A DNA stretch of 64,000 bases from Cristatella mucedo (taxonomy: Eukaryota > Bryozoa > Phylactolaemata > Cristatellidae), in the NCBI GenBank assembly GCA_009760855.2, contig WPIO01000007.1:11907501-11971500 (forward strand). Reading direction: 5' to 3'. How positions within the stretch are numbered: position 1 is the first letter of the stretch; each line of letters starts with the position of its first letter. Under the pieces are notes generated by a model, which did no database searches, had not been told where the DNA came from, and saw nothing but the letters and a program-made list of their open reading frames with translations. Of the stretch, positions 1 to 12,002 are shown piece by piece. A program made the position numbers and the translations under genes.

Positions 1-239
1 AGCCACCGAAGCCGGAGGTGGAGCTTCAGGAGCAGCAGGCGCTAGAGGGCCATTAGCCGCAGGTGCTAGAGTGCCAGGATCTGCTGATTATAGAACTCCT
101 TGAGGTGCCAGTGCAGCTGCTCGAGGAGGAGCGGCAGGTGCCGGCGCTCGTCGAGCAACAGGAGCAGCTGCTTTCTCGCTTTCATTCCCCACAGCAGCCA
201 TAGTTCTTAGCTCTGCCACTGCCACCTTTTCGGGCTCTT

Positions 240-883
240 TTGCCACCGCCGCACCTCGTGTCACTACAGGCTGTTCATTCGCTATCACCTTCCAAGCCAC
301 TGCTGAAGCCACAGCCACTTTCGGCTCAGCCGCCACCGCCGACGCAGCCGCCACTGCCGCCGCAGCCGCCACTGCCGCCGCAGCCGCCACTGCCGACGCA
401 GCCGCCACTGCCGACGCAGCCGCCACTGCCGACGCAGCCGCCACTGCCGCCGCAGCCGCCACTGCCGACGCAGCCGCCACTGCCGCCGCAGACGCCACTG
501 CCGACGCAGACGCCACAAGACGCATCTGCCGCGGCAGACTCAGCAGCCGCAGGGGACCCAGCAGCCGCTGGGACCCAGCAGCCGCAGCTACGCAGCGGCC
601 CACGGGGGTGGGGAGGCAGCGACCCACTGGAGGACGCAGCAGCCCACTGGTGCAGACTCAGCCACCTCTGTGGACCCTGTCACTTCTGTGTTACCTATTA
701 CCATCTCTCTTGCGTTTTCAACCACAGCTCTCGGTCGAGGAGCCGCCTGTGCAGCCACCAGATCAGCCACCTGTGCCGGCGCCTGAGGGGCCGCACTTGC
801 CGGCAGTCGTGGAAGGAGAAAAGAAAACACTTGCACCTGATCTTGAAGTATCTATACCAAAACTAGCTGTGCTTCGACCGTAA
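240..883 (+). CDS. Possible proline-rich repeat protein, 3' part (hypothetical)
   Basis: I do not recognise this protein. One plus frame (240-866) carries the hexapeptide repeat PPLPTQ. A second (608-883) leaves the array and reads non-repetitive, plausible sequence, with VEEPPVQPPDQPPVP in the middle and a C-terminus ending PKLAVLRP before the stop at 881-883. The array changes register between these frames, so a real protein would need splicing or an indel correction. The minus strand is also open (88-627) and its non-repeat part looks equally protein-like, so the coding strand is unresolved. It resembles the two larger GC-rich arrays at 16.8 and 32.4 kb in style (unit length divisible by three, Pro-rich plus frame). 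The 5' part, if any, lies outside the window. Confidence 0.25.
318..515 (+). repeat. GC-rich 18-bp minisatellite (array 1)
   Basis: About 11 tandem copies of an 18-bp unit, close to CAGCCGCCACTGCCGACG, alternating between a GCCGCCG-type and a GCCGACG-type end. The unit length is a multiple of three, so both strands stay open: the plus strand reads PPLPTQ/PPLPPQ, the minus strand reads alanine-rich (AAVAAASAV) or WRLRRQ. GC content is far above the AT-rich sequence beyond 900. Confidence 0.93.
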
Positions 884-1227
884 CGTGAAACTGGGGTACA
901 AGGAGCCACATAATTGCTCCGGACAGAATCTGTAAAGAAAACGAATTAACTAAAACAAAAACCCTAACCTGGTAACTAGATCTGAAGTAGCCCGGTGAAA
1001 ATTAATTTTCAAAAGAATTGAAGTTCTTGGACCTTTGAACTCTTGCAATTTATTTACATTATCAGAAAATGCCGGTTCAGACTTTTCGGCCATATGTTGC
1101 CAATACTATAGATGTATAACAAATCTCGAAGCCGTATGTTGTGCCCGACAGAATTTTCATCGAAAATATGTAATTTGGCCTGCATGGTTGCTGAAATAAA
1201 AAGGTAAGCATAAAGCTTGTCTATAGT
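884..1227. other. AT-rich flank of array 1, no feature
   Basis: No gene, RNA or repeat recognised. I saw no clear similarity to the downstream flanks of arrays 2 and 3. Confidence 0.5.
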
Positions 1228-1640
1228 ATGCCTCGCAGTTGCCACGTCATACAAATTTGGCCGACCTGCACTGGATCCCAATCAAGCAGCATATTGACTC
1301 CAAGGTTCCGTCACTTACCTTTACGTCCCATCACTCTCTGGGTCCAACTTACATATCATAACTATTCTCCAATCATGCTTCACTTCGTACTATTTGCTGA
1401 TGTGACTTGAATCGATTCGTACCTCATTTGAACTTCGAATCCATCGGAGACAATGCCGTTAATTCGTCCGATACCCACTCATTCTCGACTAATGTTATGA
1501 CTTACCATGACACGATAGCGTTTAAAAGCAAGCTTTAAACACATATCTGGGTCCTAGTGATTCATCATTTGTTAGTTGTTGCGTGTTGACACTGTGACCT
1601 GTGCCATTAACTATATATGCATGCTTGTCACGTCCACGTC
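1228..1640 (+). mobile_element. LINE-A fragment, old
   Basis: At 1230-1290 the sequence matches the LINE-A thumb-coding segment (SCHI..ADLHWLPVKQ), and the following 350 bp track the rest of the 3' half with many substitutions. Around 1590-1630 the pattern of the LINE-A 3' UTR (TTGACACTGTG, CATGC) is still visible. The reading frame is destroyed. It is 5'-truncated. Confidence 0.6.
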
Positions 1641-2249
1641 AAGGCTAGCAATGAAATGCTTGATGATTTTGCAAAAGTCACCTCTAACAGTTTAGTCACG
1701 CTTTTCATCGCAGCATTGTAAGGTGATCTGAAAGAGATCCAGTTCTGTGAGAGTGCTGTACAAATATTGTATTATTATGATAGAGAATAGCTGCATGAAG
1801 AACAGAACTGAGATGAATGAGGAGCACGTTCCGAAAGTGATTAGGTGCTACCTCGGGAGCACTTGGCCTATTGTCTGTAGCATGTGGTACATTTTGAGCT
1901 TTACTTTTATCCTGCAATGCGATAGCAAACGTAAATTGATATGGCATTGCTTGCTATGGCCAAAATCAGCAGCTCATTTTATCTGTTTTCGACGGTCAAG
2001 CTATTTAACCACACTACCTATGTCGAAGTTTCACTGGTTTCTTATTCATCGCTGAATCCAATTAAAGATTATCTGTCCTTCATTCGGGTAACTCCATTCA
2101 TTTTCACGAGTGCCCATTGCTACCGTAGCCTGCTTCCCTCTACCACCCGCTCCACACGATCTAGTCATTCAGCCCTCGCCGGAACTACACTGAAACCTTT
2201 CCGTGAACGAGCCTGCAATTGTAGCAGCTGAGGCTGTGAAGAAAAGATG

Positions 2250-2640
2250 CGCTTACAGCTTCTTTTTAAATGTCGTCAGATTAGGAGATTTCGTGATTTT
2301 ACAAGCCTGAAATGGGAGCTGATTTCAGGCTGTAGTAGCATACCAGCGTAACGAGAGGTCTCTAAAAGATTCAATTTTGTGTTTGAGGTGCACCTAAAAG
2401 TTTCGAATACGACGAGCGGTTGGCGTCATGCATGAACTGACTGAGCAGTAGTTCTGATGCGTGGGCTGACGAGAGAGAATATATTTTCCGAAGAGCACGT
2501 TAAAAAACCTTGATGTCAAGGCTGCTTCGCCGGAAGCTAGGACAGGTCAGCTTGAAGCAGTGAAAGGTAGTGACCCTGACAATAACGACAGACAACTGTT
2601 TAAGCTGAGACTTTCTTCACCAGTGTGTTCCTGACGACTG
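2250..2640 (-). mobile_element. LINE-A fragment, very old
   Basis: Aligned in reverse orientation to LINE-A. Matching landmarks are TTCTTTTTAAATGTCGTC at 2259-2276, the AGGTCTCTAAAAGATT segment near 2355, and the CCTTGATGTCAAGGCTGCTT and CAGGTCAGC segments at 2509-2552 (LINE-A: CCTTGAAGTCGATGC, CAGGTCGGCG). Order and spacing agree but divergence is high. Confidence 0.5.
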
Positions 2641-3477
2641 AAGCTTGAACGTCTGAAAACAGTTAGTTACGCACGTCGTCATGAGATGTAAAATATGCAT
2701 CAACCAACGACTTTTATATTCATTTCTATGTTTACCCGAATTTATGCCTGCAATGTTGCTTAAATAAGCAGAATTTAGGCAACCTCAAAATGGAACTGCT
2801 GAGGAATGTCTGGAAAGTAGGTATAAATACAATTTATAAATGGAACCCAAAGTTGTGACAACTAAAATCCCAAGAAAACGATGTAAAAAATAACATCTAG
2901 TACATATATACACAGAAATGTGTATATCTAGCTTAATAGTTAGAGACTCTCGGAATATAATGCCAATCGAGCGACGGCTTTTCGGAAAACTAATGAATAT
3001 AGGTTTCTCCTCCCAAAAAGGACGCCAGATTGCACACGAGAACAAAAAATAACCCCATAATTTTTAAAATAATGAACTCCCCACCCCCGAGGTAAACTAT
3101 CCAACAGGTAGTTCTACCGATCGGAGGGTTTTAGCTTTAGCGAATGGCTATCTCGTACTAGTCACGCTTTATCTAATTGCCATACACGTTTCATGGGACG
3201 CAACCCTGCTGGACCGATTAACTGGATGTAACTACCGTTCGGAAACCTAAGAAATCCTGCTAAGGCAGACACATATCAGGCATCTGGTGCCACATGCAAC
3301 TTGCTGCCGTCCTTGGCTACGTCGTGGTTCTAACTAGCTAATCTTGCACTGGTAATCAGTCTTCAAACGATGATTCAAGAGTATTCCAGGGATATTGAGG
3401 TGATTTTAACTTCTCATTCTAGCCGTTATAGTTGCGATTTATTAATGCAACCTCCACCAAGATGCTATACAAACAAA
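2641..3477. other. No feature recognised
   Basis: AT-rich sequence with short unrelated open frames only, including one of 86 codons on the minus strand (2785-3045) with no recognisable motif. Confidence 0.5.
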
Positions 3478-4870
3478 AGGACGAGTCACGTGGACCCAAT
3501 CAACAATGTGATAAATAGATGGATTTATAGTTTTATTTAATGTGGTCATATCAGGGAAATTTGTGACAAAACTCGAAAGCGAGTTCCAGCATCCGGGAGC
3601 ATAGAAATTAAAGACACAGTCTCCAAAGGAATTGAGCTTCGCATGACGTTAAGGTTATTATCCATTAGATTCCAAAATGCAGGTGGTATGATGCTTCAGG
3701 ACCTAGCCTTGACGGGAAATGGATTGTATAGGTAGGATATCTAGGAGCTAAAGAATAATGGGACCTAAAAGTTAGTGACAGAACTTTGAAGTCGATGCTT
3801 TGCTTGACTTCGAACCAGTGCAGGTCAGATAGAAGTGATGTGACGTGGAAACTGCGAGGCGCAAGACAGACAAACCTAGCTTCAGAACATTGCCCTACCT
3901 GTAAGTGCCCAGTTGCACAGGCCTGTAGAACAGCAAGCAGTGAGTTAGAAAGTTCATAAAGGATGTCAATAATGCATAGGCCAACTTAGATCTGGTATTC
4001 CTGTCTAATCAGGCCCAAATTTTAGTCACGTTTCGTTGAAAACTAGGCGGACTTTTCTGTAGAACTGATGTGGTCGTCTAATTGAAGGTCACTTTGAAAT
4101 AGGACACCTTGATTTCGGGCAGATTCTACAGTAGATATGCTTGCAGAGCTGACTTTGAGCACTGCCTTTCCAATTTCTTAATCAAAGTTTTTTGCGATAA
4201 CCAGTTGGTTGGTTTTATCCTCATTTAATTTAAGAAAGTGTGTTGCCGTCCATGTAGAGATGTCGTGAATACGTCCAGCAATGTAGTTGAGAGAATTTCA
4301 CGTGTGGCTGATTCGTGGCCTTAGTTGATCGCTGATGGTGCTAACGACATGATTCACAATATGAATTGTGGGAAAGAATTCATGGAGATGGTGCCACCAT
4401 AGACTTGGATTCTCATATTTTTTGCATGTTGTCGACAAGAAACTAGTAAAATCCTCAGCAAGATTGTCACTAGGATCCCAAAATAGGGAGTTAATCTGGT
4501 ATCGGTTAAGGAGATGATTTATGGTTTACTTTAGAGTTTTGGATTGTGCATCGGCGATTCAGCAAGATTTTTATAGAATCTTTGCTTAAACTTTCCAGGG
4601 ATTAAATTTGTATGGCCTTCTGTAGTCCTCTGTAATAATAGCAGTCTGATGAACTTGAAATTTTGAATGCATGATTTATTTTATAAGGGTCCAAAACACT
4701 TATGCCGTCTTTCTCGCATTTGAACCTGGATAGATAGGAATACTTGGTTTGCAAAGCCTGTCATTTTTTTAGATAATCTGTTGCCACCAACCTGCTCGTG
4801 TCTTTTGCTTATGTCACAGGGTAAGGCTAATAATGATCCGATCACCGTGAAAATTTAATTTTACTATAGC
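3478..4870 (-). mobile_element. LINE-A copy, 3' and 5' truncated
   Basis: A long diverged LINE-A copy in reverse orientation. It begins inside the 3' UTR (GACGAGTCACGTGGACCC at 3480) with no hairpin or (ATT)n tail, so its 3' end is missing. It continues through the thumb region (3780-3990), the palm and fingers (4000-4300) and a segment at 4440-4560 that matches 43,735-43,850 of the longest LINE-A copy (GGTTAAGGAGATG at 4504). Palm-coding sequence near 4250-4300 breaks down. No frame is intact. Confidence 0.75.
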
Positions 4871-5529
4871 GAATGGGTATGTTGAAGGTTTTCTTACTCA
4901 AACTAAGTAACTTGGCACATTTTGTCATCTTGCCTATGCTTTAACATCATTCATTGTGTTTTCAGAGGGTTTTTATCCTAGCTTATTTTGGGCGCTCCTA
5001 AGAATAAAAATTTTGCCGATTCCAGTCAGACTGACATGAAAGTCCGAATATTATTTGGGACCAGCTAGATTTCAGGATTTAATTAGTTAGTGTAGCTATA
5101 AATTTCCTTAAATGGTCTTACAATTGATAGTGTATTTAAAAGTTTGATATGTCAAAAAAAATTTCTACTGCTTGTGAATAACTAATTCTTGCAAAACCAA
5201 ACATGTCCTGCATCTTTTGAAAGGTTTGTCATATTAGTGCACATCATTGGATATAATTTAACGATTGTTCAGCAACGTCACGTTTATATGAAGGCCTGTG
5301 AGAACGTGACATAGAATCTTAAAGGTTATTTGAAGGTCAAATGACATCTGTGGTTATATAAAAGATATTACCACTCAATTTTTGAGCTAATATGTTCGTA
5401 CACCCTAACTATTTGTGCATTTTGCAATGAGATCACTCAATTAGTCCTTGAGTATTATCAAAACAGCTGTTTCAAAGATATAAATCTAATAGAAGCAATG
5501 GAATAATGGTCCACACCTTCAACACTCCC
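4871..5529. other. No feature recognised
   Basis: AT-rich sequence without long open frames. It may be further LINE debris but I could not align it. Confidence 0.4.
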
Positions 5530-6430
5530 TTAATTTTTGAGCTGATGCTTTAGTCTATTGAGAAGTCAATTGAAAACAGGACAGTGCAATTTTATGAAGA
5601 CTATAGAACTTATGCTAACTAACCCCATTTTGAGCGTTCTCTCTTCCAATATCTGAGTCATACTCAGTTTCCCAATAGCTATTAAATCGGTTGCACTATC
5701 ATTCAACGCGAAAACGTTTTCGTCTATCGATGTCCAGATATCAGCAACCACTACAGCAAGTGAGTTAATCGAGTTTGACGTGATGGACTGCTTGTAGCGA
5801 TCAAAGCACAGGTACAACTGTGTGCCATTGGTAGTGAAAGTAAAGTTAAAACTGCACTTAGAGACTATATCTGCGCGCGGGTTAGTCTACGTTTTGAAAA
5901 ATTCAGACCATGAACGTTTCCACAGGGTAACCATTAAGAGTTCCGCGATGCGAACAGATCCCCAGGGTAACTCATTTGCTCCTTGGATTTTCTGTGACCC
6001 AGTGTGACATCTCTGCTCAGGATTCTTCGATTGAGATAGGACTTCAACAAAGGAGCAGGGGACTACCATTTATGCCCAGATGAGATGACAGCTGCTCGAG
6101 AAGGGGTTGGGGATTAGCAGCATCAAACGGCGCAGAAAGGCAACAAAGGACAAGGACTAAACTAAAATCTGCATTTCTAAGGTCTTTGTAAATGCAAAGA
6201 AATTACGACACTGAGAGTGATTAGGTCTAGAATTAGTCTGGAGCTGAAGCTATGACTGAAGTTTGACAAAGTTAGTGTTCTTGGTGCTCTTTTAGGATTC
6301 TTCTACAAGAACGGCAGTAAGGAAACTGCACGAATTTTGCTCAAGCTATTTCGTCTTGTGCTGCCGTCTCAGTAAGTGGTCCAACATTAGCATTCTTCAA
6401 AAGCATCTGTTAAAGGTAACGTATTTGTTG
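5530..6430 (-). mobile_element. LINE related to LINE-A (RT fragment)
   Basis: The minus frame at 5566-5817 is the part of reverse transcriptase just after the catalytic loop: NSINSLAVVVADIWTSIDEN and LNDSATDLIAIGK, parallel to LINE-A NSLAACIDDI..WMAANFLKLNDDKTNLLVMGK. Upstream of it in the element (5800-5890) the sequence aligns with LINE-A YADDTQL-coding DNA, with the motif itself lost. The protein differs enough from LINE-A that this is probably a separate related family. Frames are broken by stops. Confidence 0.7.
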
Positions 6431-7077
6431 ATATAACTAATACATTTGATGTAGTACCCTCAGAGAACTCAAACTATTTCTATGCACTTTCAATTTGCTG
6501 CAAACCAGTTAAATTTGTCGTTATTTTATTTTGGTGCTCTTTGTATGGGTGTCTGTGCAGAACTAATTACAGGCTACCAGCGTAATTGCTAATAGCATAT
6601 GCCCTAGAGTGTCTTCATATTTTCTTTATCGTGCTAGAATAAGCGTGACAAATGTTTGCTACGACATGCCTCATACCGATCGTGCCTCTATAACGATAAA
6701 AGTAAAGTAAAATGTGAAAGTGAAATGAAAGTAAAGATTTTCAAGAAACGATTTTTAAAACACCGGCATATAGATCAAAATTCCTATGGCACAATTGAAA
6801 CAAGTCAATATTATTTGTATAGCTAATATGCTTCCAGGCTGCCCCAATGTTTTGCAATTTCTTTACAGATTTGGGGCTGATTCTAGAGGCAGATTCTAGA
6901 GTCTTCCTATCTCGAGACCCACAATCAATGGCTATCCAATGAGAAAGTATTTTTAAATAAAACTAGTTTGCGGAAATTTAATTTCTCCTATGGGTTTCTT
7001 GCTTAATCAGTACCTCGTTAAGCTAGGCTGTTCGTATGCAGAAGATTTATAAAATAGACACACATGTAATTTGTTTT
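6431..7077. other. No feature recognised
   Basis: AT-rich sequence; no RNA gene, repeat or coding region could be supported. Confidence 0.5.
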
Positions 7078-7120
7078 CATAGCACCTTAAGAGAGCTTAA
7101 TATCTCCCCAGGCGCTTACA

Positions 7121-7890
7121 TCTACAGCTAGCCATCCCATCCGATCCCTATCCAAGATTAGAAGCTGTCTCCCACAGTGGCTTGTAAAAAATTTAACTAG
7201 CTCTTTAGTTCTGTTTCGGCTTGATTATGATTATAATAATGTAATTCCCTTTTGGCTGGGCTACCAAAGAAAGCTATTATGCCACTACAGCGGACTATGA
7301 ATATGGCTGCAAGGCTGGTCTTCAAGTCCCAGGGTTTGAGCACGTGTCACCTTTGCTGAAAGAGCTAGGATGGTTGCCGGTTGAGCATAGGATACAGAGC
7401 AAAGTTCTTACACTGATCCACAAGGCCCGCCACGGCTTGGCTCCTTCGTACCTAGCTGAACTGCTGCATCACTTTCAGCCTGTTCGCGCCCTCAGGTCCT
7501 GTGTGGACAATAAATTAGCTGTCCCATTCCTCCGCTTAAAGACTGTTGGCGACAGAAGATTTAGCTCTGCAGGTCCTAGACTGTGGAACTCGCTTCCACG
7601 ATTCCTACGCAACGACATCTACTCTCCACCTGCCGACTATGGCACATCTTTTTCAGCGGTCCTGAACTGCTACTTCTATGCTACTCACTACCTCAACTGC
7701 TCTCCTAACTCTGCTATGCTTCCCACTTTCTCTTTGTTGCGTGAGACGAAGTCTGTTGGCTACCAAATGCGTACCGAAAGCCGCTTAGGCTGTGAGTGCG
7801 CTATACAAAACTCTCCTGCGTAACACCCACGTGGTCTTTATGACTTTGTGGAGTTACTGACGGAGATACATTACATACATTACATTACAT
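7121..7890 (+). mobile_element. LINE-B copy 1, 5'-truncated, (TACAT)n tail
   Basis: A 770-bp non-LTR retrotransposon 3' end terminating in ACATTACAT repeats at 7868-7890. It is nearly identical to 38,438-39,182. Both copies start at the same base (TCTACAGCTAGCCATC) although their flanks are unrelated. This copy is inserted inside a SINE1. Confidence 0.85.
7344..7823 (+). pseudogene. LINE-B reverse transcriptase, C-terminal part
   Basis: This 159-codon frame encodes the region after the RT palm of a CR1/L2-like non-LTR retrotransposon. Recognisable pieces are PLLKELGWLPVEHRIQ (thumb), LTLIHKARHGLAP and AGPRLWNSLPRFLRN near residue 75, a signature common in these elements. Catalytic motifs lie upstream and are absent because the copy is 5'-truncated, so it cannot be functional. 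The tail encoded by the last ~60 codons (TKSVGYQMRTESRLGCE) is shared with the 38.6-kb copy. Confidence 0.85.
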
Positions 7891-7965
7891 ACCATGCTGG
7901 CTTGAGCCCACGATATTGGTCATTTTTAGATACGAGCAATTTACCAGTATGCTTAACCAGGCCTG

Positions 7966-8794
7966 AATTACGATTAAATAAATGCGATCAACCAACTTAC
8001 AGATGCTATTATTAATATGCGTCTCTATTAGGAACTCTTGATCGGACTTAAGTAGAAGCTCTCGAAAGCCATGGGGATTTGGATGAAATTGAATTCTGCT
8101 TAAAAAAACTTAGGGATATAACATTACGAGTAATTTGAGGAGATTTTCTTCTTTGCTTCTGTTTTTTACTTGTAAGCTATCGGAAAAGCGAAATTGACTG
8201 TATTATTCAACCTATGATTATACAACTTTGAAAGTGAAAATTTATTTAGTCCGTTGAAAACTTGCAAAGAATAGCATTAAAGGCTTTCGTGTGACGGCAC
8301 CTGATCGTATATGATGTAGGATACGCGGGCTGAGCCAAACTATACTTTGTCGAAGTGGATGGTAGCTTGGGCAATGTTTCACCTGTTACTCCTCTAGTTG
8401 GCACTTCGTTAGTTTATCCCCTGATATCCTGACTCGATCAATGTGCCAATAAGGGAGTTAAAGTAATGTGCTTAAAATTTCACAAAAATGTAATTGCAAG
8501 CTGCAACAAGCCCCAGAGTGACTGCAGGGAGGGGACAACTACATAGCGATTGCCCCTTCAGTCTCCTTCTCGATCTTACCTAAAAGAACTAATCTCCAAG
8601 CAGGATCGGCAGAGCAGGGCTCTCTCTTTTTGCTCGAATCGCTAAGCTATGCCTCAGACAAAACTGGACTTCTTCGCAATCAGTGCCGTTAGCTTGTTTG
8701 AACTCAAACCCCGGAACTGTCTCCTGATATGACAACATCGCCCGCCTTGGCAACAGGTAAAAAATAACTAAAAGCAAATGCTATGTCATTTTGA
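7966..8794. other. No feature recognised
   Basis: AT-rich, no supported gene or repeat. Confidence 0.5.
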
Positions 8795-8990
8795 GTTTTC
8801 CTGTGAGTGTTTATGTTGACACTATGTGTGCTACAACTTACCATATTTGAATGTTGATACCTTCGTGCTATTAGTAAATAAATGAATATGTTTTCTTTGC
8901 ATTATATGTAAAGTGCATAGAAAGAAAATATGTTCTCTGAGAGTGCTATGCAATTGTAGTTGTTATTGCATTTTTATTAATCAAAAAAAT
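8795..8990 (+). mobile_element. LINE-A 3' UTR end, diverged
   Basis: Follows the LINE-A 3' UTR order: TGTTGACACTATG at 8813, a decayed middle, then ATGTAAAGTGCATAGAAAG at 8907 and TTCTCTGAGAGTGCT at 8934. These are the two arms of the LINE-A terminal hairpin. Confidence 0.65.
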
Positions 8991-9424
8991 TATAAGCTTA
9001 AGAATATTGATGACCTTTGCGTAAATTTTCAATAGAAAATGTGTGGCTTTTTTCCGCTAAAAAGAAAAGCGCACATCCGCCAAAATGGAGAAGAAATGAA
9101 TAAAAAAACATCTGTTAATGTAACAAGCGTGAAATCGCTTGCTGATTTATTCTACGCCCACATTATCTTGTCATGTAAATCTTAGGAATCGCAAGCGGTT
9201 GAATACAATTTGCGTCTTACAGACAGTCTTTCCTGGATTTTCATCACATTTGCTTCAACAAATACGCAATACAAACCAAATTCATGTAAGATATAGGCTT
9301 AAGACTGCAATAAATGACTTTCCTCTAACAATTACAATTACCTACTTGAAATGACTATCCAAGTTTGTCACGGATGACTATTTGCTCCAATTTCAAAGTT
9401 CAATCGATACTTTGTGCGTACATA

Positions 9425-9535
9425 TCTGCGTTTATACGTATAAATATATATGTAAATATATATTTATATATCTGCGCGTGTGTGTGCATGCATGCATTCA
9501 TGTATAAATATATACGTGTACACATATACCTATCT
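9425..9535. repeat. AT/GT microsatellite
   Basis: Alternating TATA and GTGTG tracts with ATGCATGCATTCATG. It lies immediately before the dispersed repeat at 9540, as an AT tract does before its partner at 27,905. Confidence 0.7.
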
Positions 9536-9539
9536 GGGT

Positions 9540-9885
9540 AGCTGCTGCTGAAACAACTCTCCATTGGTCGCAGTGCTCCCTACGTTTCCTGCATCAAGTC
9601 GTCTACGTGTCAGAGGCGTGAGGAACGCCGGGCTGTTAGCTCGTCAAACAAAGGTGACACACTCGAAGAACGCAAGGTCAGAGTCAGCGTGTGAGCACAA
9701 CTGCTCTCGAGCTCACGAGGCGCACTACTATTTTCATTCTCTCCTTTCGCCTTCTCTGTCGCGAGGCTCGGCTCGTCGCGTACTTTCAGTTTCTTTGTTA
9801 CCTACCCATTCGTCTTGGCGCGCGCCTCGGTGAGCAGACTGAAGGTGGTCTCCGGCGTGTTAAACGGAACGCGTGTAGTTTTAGT
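9540..9885 (+). repeat. ~340-bp dispersed repeat, copy 1
   Basis: Collinear with 27,905-28,245. Shared blocks: CTCTCCATTGGTC (9558) against CTCTCTATTGGTC, ACGTTTCCTGCATCAAGTC (9583) against ACGTTTCCTGTAACAAGTC, a GGTCAGAGTCAGCGTG block (9675), and a TCGCGTACTTTCAG..TTGTTACC block (9775). It is GC-rich and carries an inverted CCAAT motif (ATTGG). It may be an LTR or other promoter-bearing repeat; no coding sense found. Confidence 0.6.
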
Positions 9886-11697
9886 TCCGGAGCGTGATTT
9901 TAGTGCTAGCACCGGTTCCACTGCTTAGGTGCTAGGGCACCTATTAACACTAGGCACCAGCCGGAGTTCGGAGGTAATTCCGGAGCTTTTGTAAACTAGC
10001 GTTCTAAACTAAGGGTTCGCAACCAGCATTCTTAACCCAGCCTAATTTCTCATTTTTATCCCTTATATGGCCTTATATATCGTGCTTGAATATCCCTCTA
10101 TTTTTAACAGGATTCTGCTTTGGAGACATTTCTGTGGGCTGAACGACTGTGTCTGCTCGTAGAGAGGTAACGCTTTTAAGGGTTCAGTCCAGCGACCAGT
10201 CTCATGGTATTGTCAACCTTGTGACCTGTTATAAAAGCTGGCCCAGTCTTATTTCCGCCGTTGCAACGTCTAGAATCAGTAGTTTGCTTACGAAAACAAT
10301 TAGAAGTAACTTAGAAACGGAAAAATATTCGGAACTAAACGTTTTTAAGGGTTAAGCACGACGTAATAACCCATCGATGGTTAAAACAAAATATCTAGCA
10401 CGTTCCACTTTGACGATGCATTTTTTCACGGGAAAGTATTTGGGTATCTCATCTTGTATAGATAGTACGCTTTTGCAATGAAGAATGGCAACATTGTTTG
10501 CTCATTATAAAAATCGACTTGCAAGTAAACCAAATGTGATTGGCCGGAAAAATACAGATGATCAGTAATATTAACATGCATATCTTAACGGGCCTAAACT
10601 CATAATTAAAGAAAAATTTTAGCTGGAGGAGCAATGGAATGAAAAGTTGAATGCAATGGAGCAAGGATGGAATGAAAATACGGAAAATCCGCAAGTTTAG
10701 CTTCTTTTAAATATTGTAACGATATCATATTTATATGCATAATGATTAAATGTATTTATGGTTGTTAAATTTGAGAAAATGTGTTGCTATAAAAGTCAAA
10801 ATTGTATATACACAACGTGCAAATTGCTCGTGAGAGTTGCTCGTCTTGAGTGTCTCTCATTACTCGTTTCATGTGTCGTTGCTAGGTACAAATTTCTTTT
10901 TCGTTCGTTGCTGAGTAAGGAAAAGCAAAGACCATAGAACTATCCTAATTTAAAAACGTTATGTTTACAGTTATCAGAGGTAATGCTTAAAAAACTGCAG
11001 CAAGTGATCTGTTTAAAGCATTTTTTAATTCGCTATGTGTCAACTGCTTAGAAAGAGCAGTGATTCCTTATTCAAGTGTCATGCCGTGGGCATCTTAGGT
11101 CCTGCTGCTTGTCAGCTTTTTGGGATTCAGCTGCTCACCAATAGGAATGGTAGCTTGGGTCTTGCAGAGACATTGCATACGGTTCGTGGTCGGCATGACA
11201 ATCGAAATACCGGGATGCACCTGGATGCAGCAATCAGGATAAGACCTAATATTGCATGGGTGGAACGAATTGCCCTCGCGTATGCTGAGACAGAGGAGTA
11301 TCTTTTGCGCGAGCATAGCAATACTAACAGATGATGCAATCCAAGTGGCCCCTACAATAGTGTGCAGACGTACTAATTTCCGAAAAAACGAAATAATCTA
11401 GCAGATTCCACTCATACAACAATGCGCTTGAAATTTTAGTAATGCATGGGCATTCTCTTGAGCATCTTTGTAGGAAATAGCTCAACCACAAAATCGAGCG
11501 TGCCATGCTAAAGTAAACAGTTGGTTGCCAACCATTTTTTTTCATTGCTGGAGTGAGTAGGTAGGTGAACTGTCGCAAGCACACTCAAATACGCAGGTTA
11601 CAAAGGTGGACTACGGCGAATCATGGCTATGAACAATAGTAATAAAATTTAAAAAAATGACACACTTCTTAAAGTGCCATGAGAGAAATCAATCTCT
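9886..11697. other. No feature recognised
   Basis: Includes a TATA-like TTATAAAAG at 10,230 and a 99-codon plus frame at 11,035-11,334 without any motif I know. I cannot support a gene here. Confidence 0.45.
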
Positions 11698-11819
11698 TTA
11701 ATAATAATAATATTAATGCACTTGGTTAATCACCCTCAGAGAAGTCCATCTCTTTCTAGGTGTTTACATTTGGTGTAAACGAAACACGAGCAAATGTTAA
11801 GTGGGATCTTGCTTGATAG

Positions 11820-12002
11820 AAAAAAAAATCAATAAATCCTAGCTGATTAAACAGCCTCTTTTTGTACAGCGACAGGAGAGCCTTTACGGCTACCACCACC
11901 GCTTGCAGTGGCAATAAATAATCGCCCACTGCAGGAATCGAACCCACGACCTTGGGATCGAGGTCGTGAAAGCAACCGCCTTACCTAGTGTGCCATAACG
12001 GC
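11820..12002 (-). mobile_element. SINE2 (tRNA-derived) copy 1
   Basis: Read on the minus strand it starts GCCGTTATGGCACAC, has a perfect pol III B box GGTTCGATTCC (11,934-11,944) and a strong stem of CACGACCT with AGGTCGTG just before it. Its body matches 55,991-56,176 closely, ending GGATTTATT plus T-rich tail. It interrupts the LINE-A 3' UTR; TTGATAG (left) and CTGATAT (right) look like a degenerate short target duplication. Confidence 0.8.

Larger units (their letters stand above)
7078..7965 (-). mobile_element. SINE1 copy split by LINE-B
   Basis: The left part (7078-7120) is the SINE1 3' hairpin in reverse orientation (AGAGAGCTTAATATCTCC, GGCGCTTACA). After LINE-B the right part (7890-7965) resumes with the B-box region (GGCTTGAGCCCACGA) and a decayed head with the AGCAA..CTTAACCAGG pattern. 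TTACAT flanks LINE-B on both sides and may be its target duplication, although it also resembles the LINE-B tail. Confidence 0.55.

Noticed and set aside
11930-12002. tRNA gene at the perfect B box
   Set aside because: Same reasoning; a second copy with the identical long non-tRNA body lies at 55,991.
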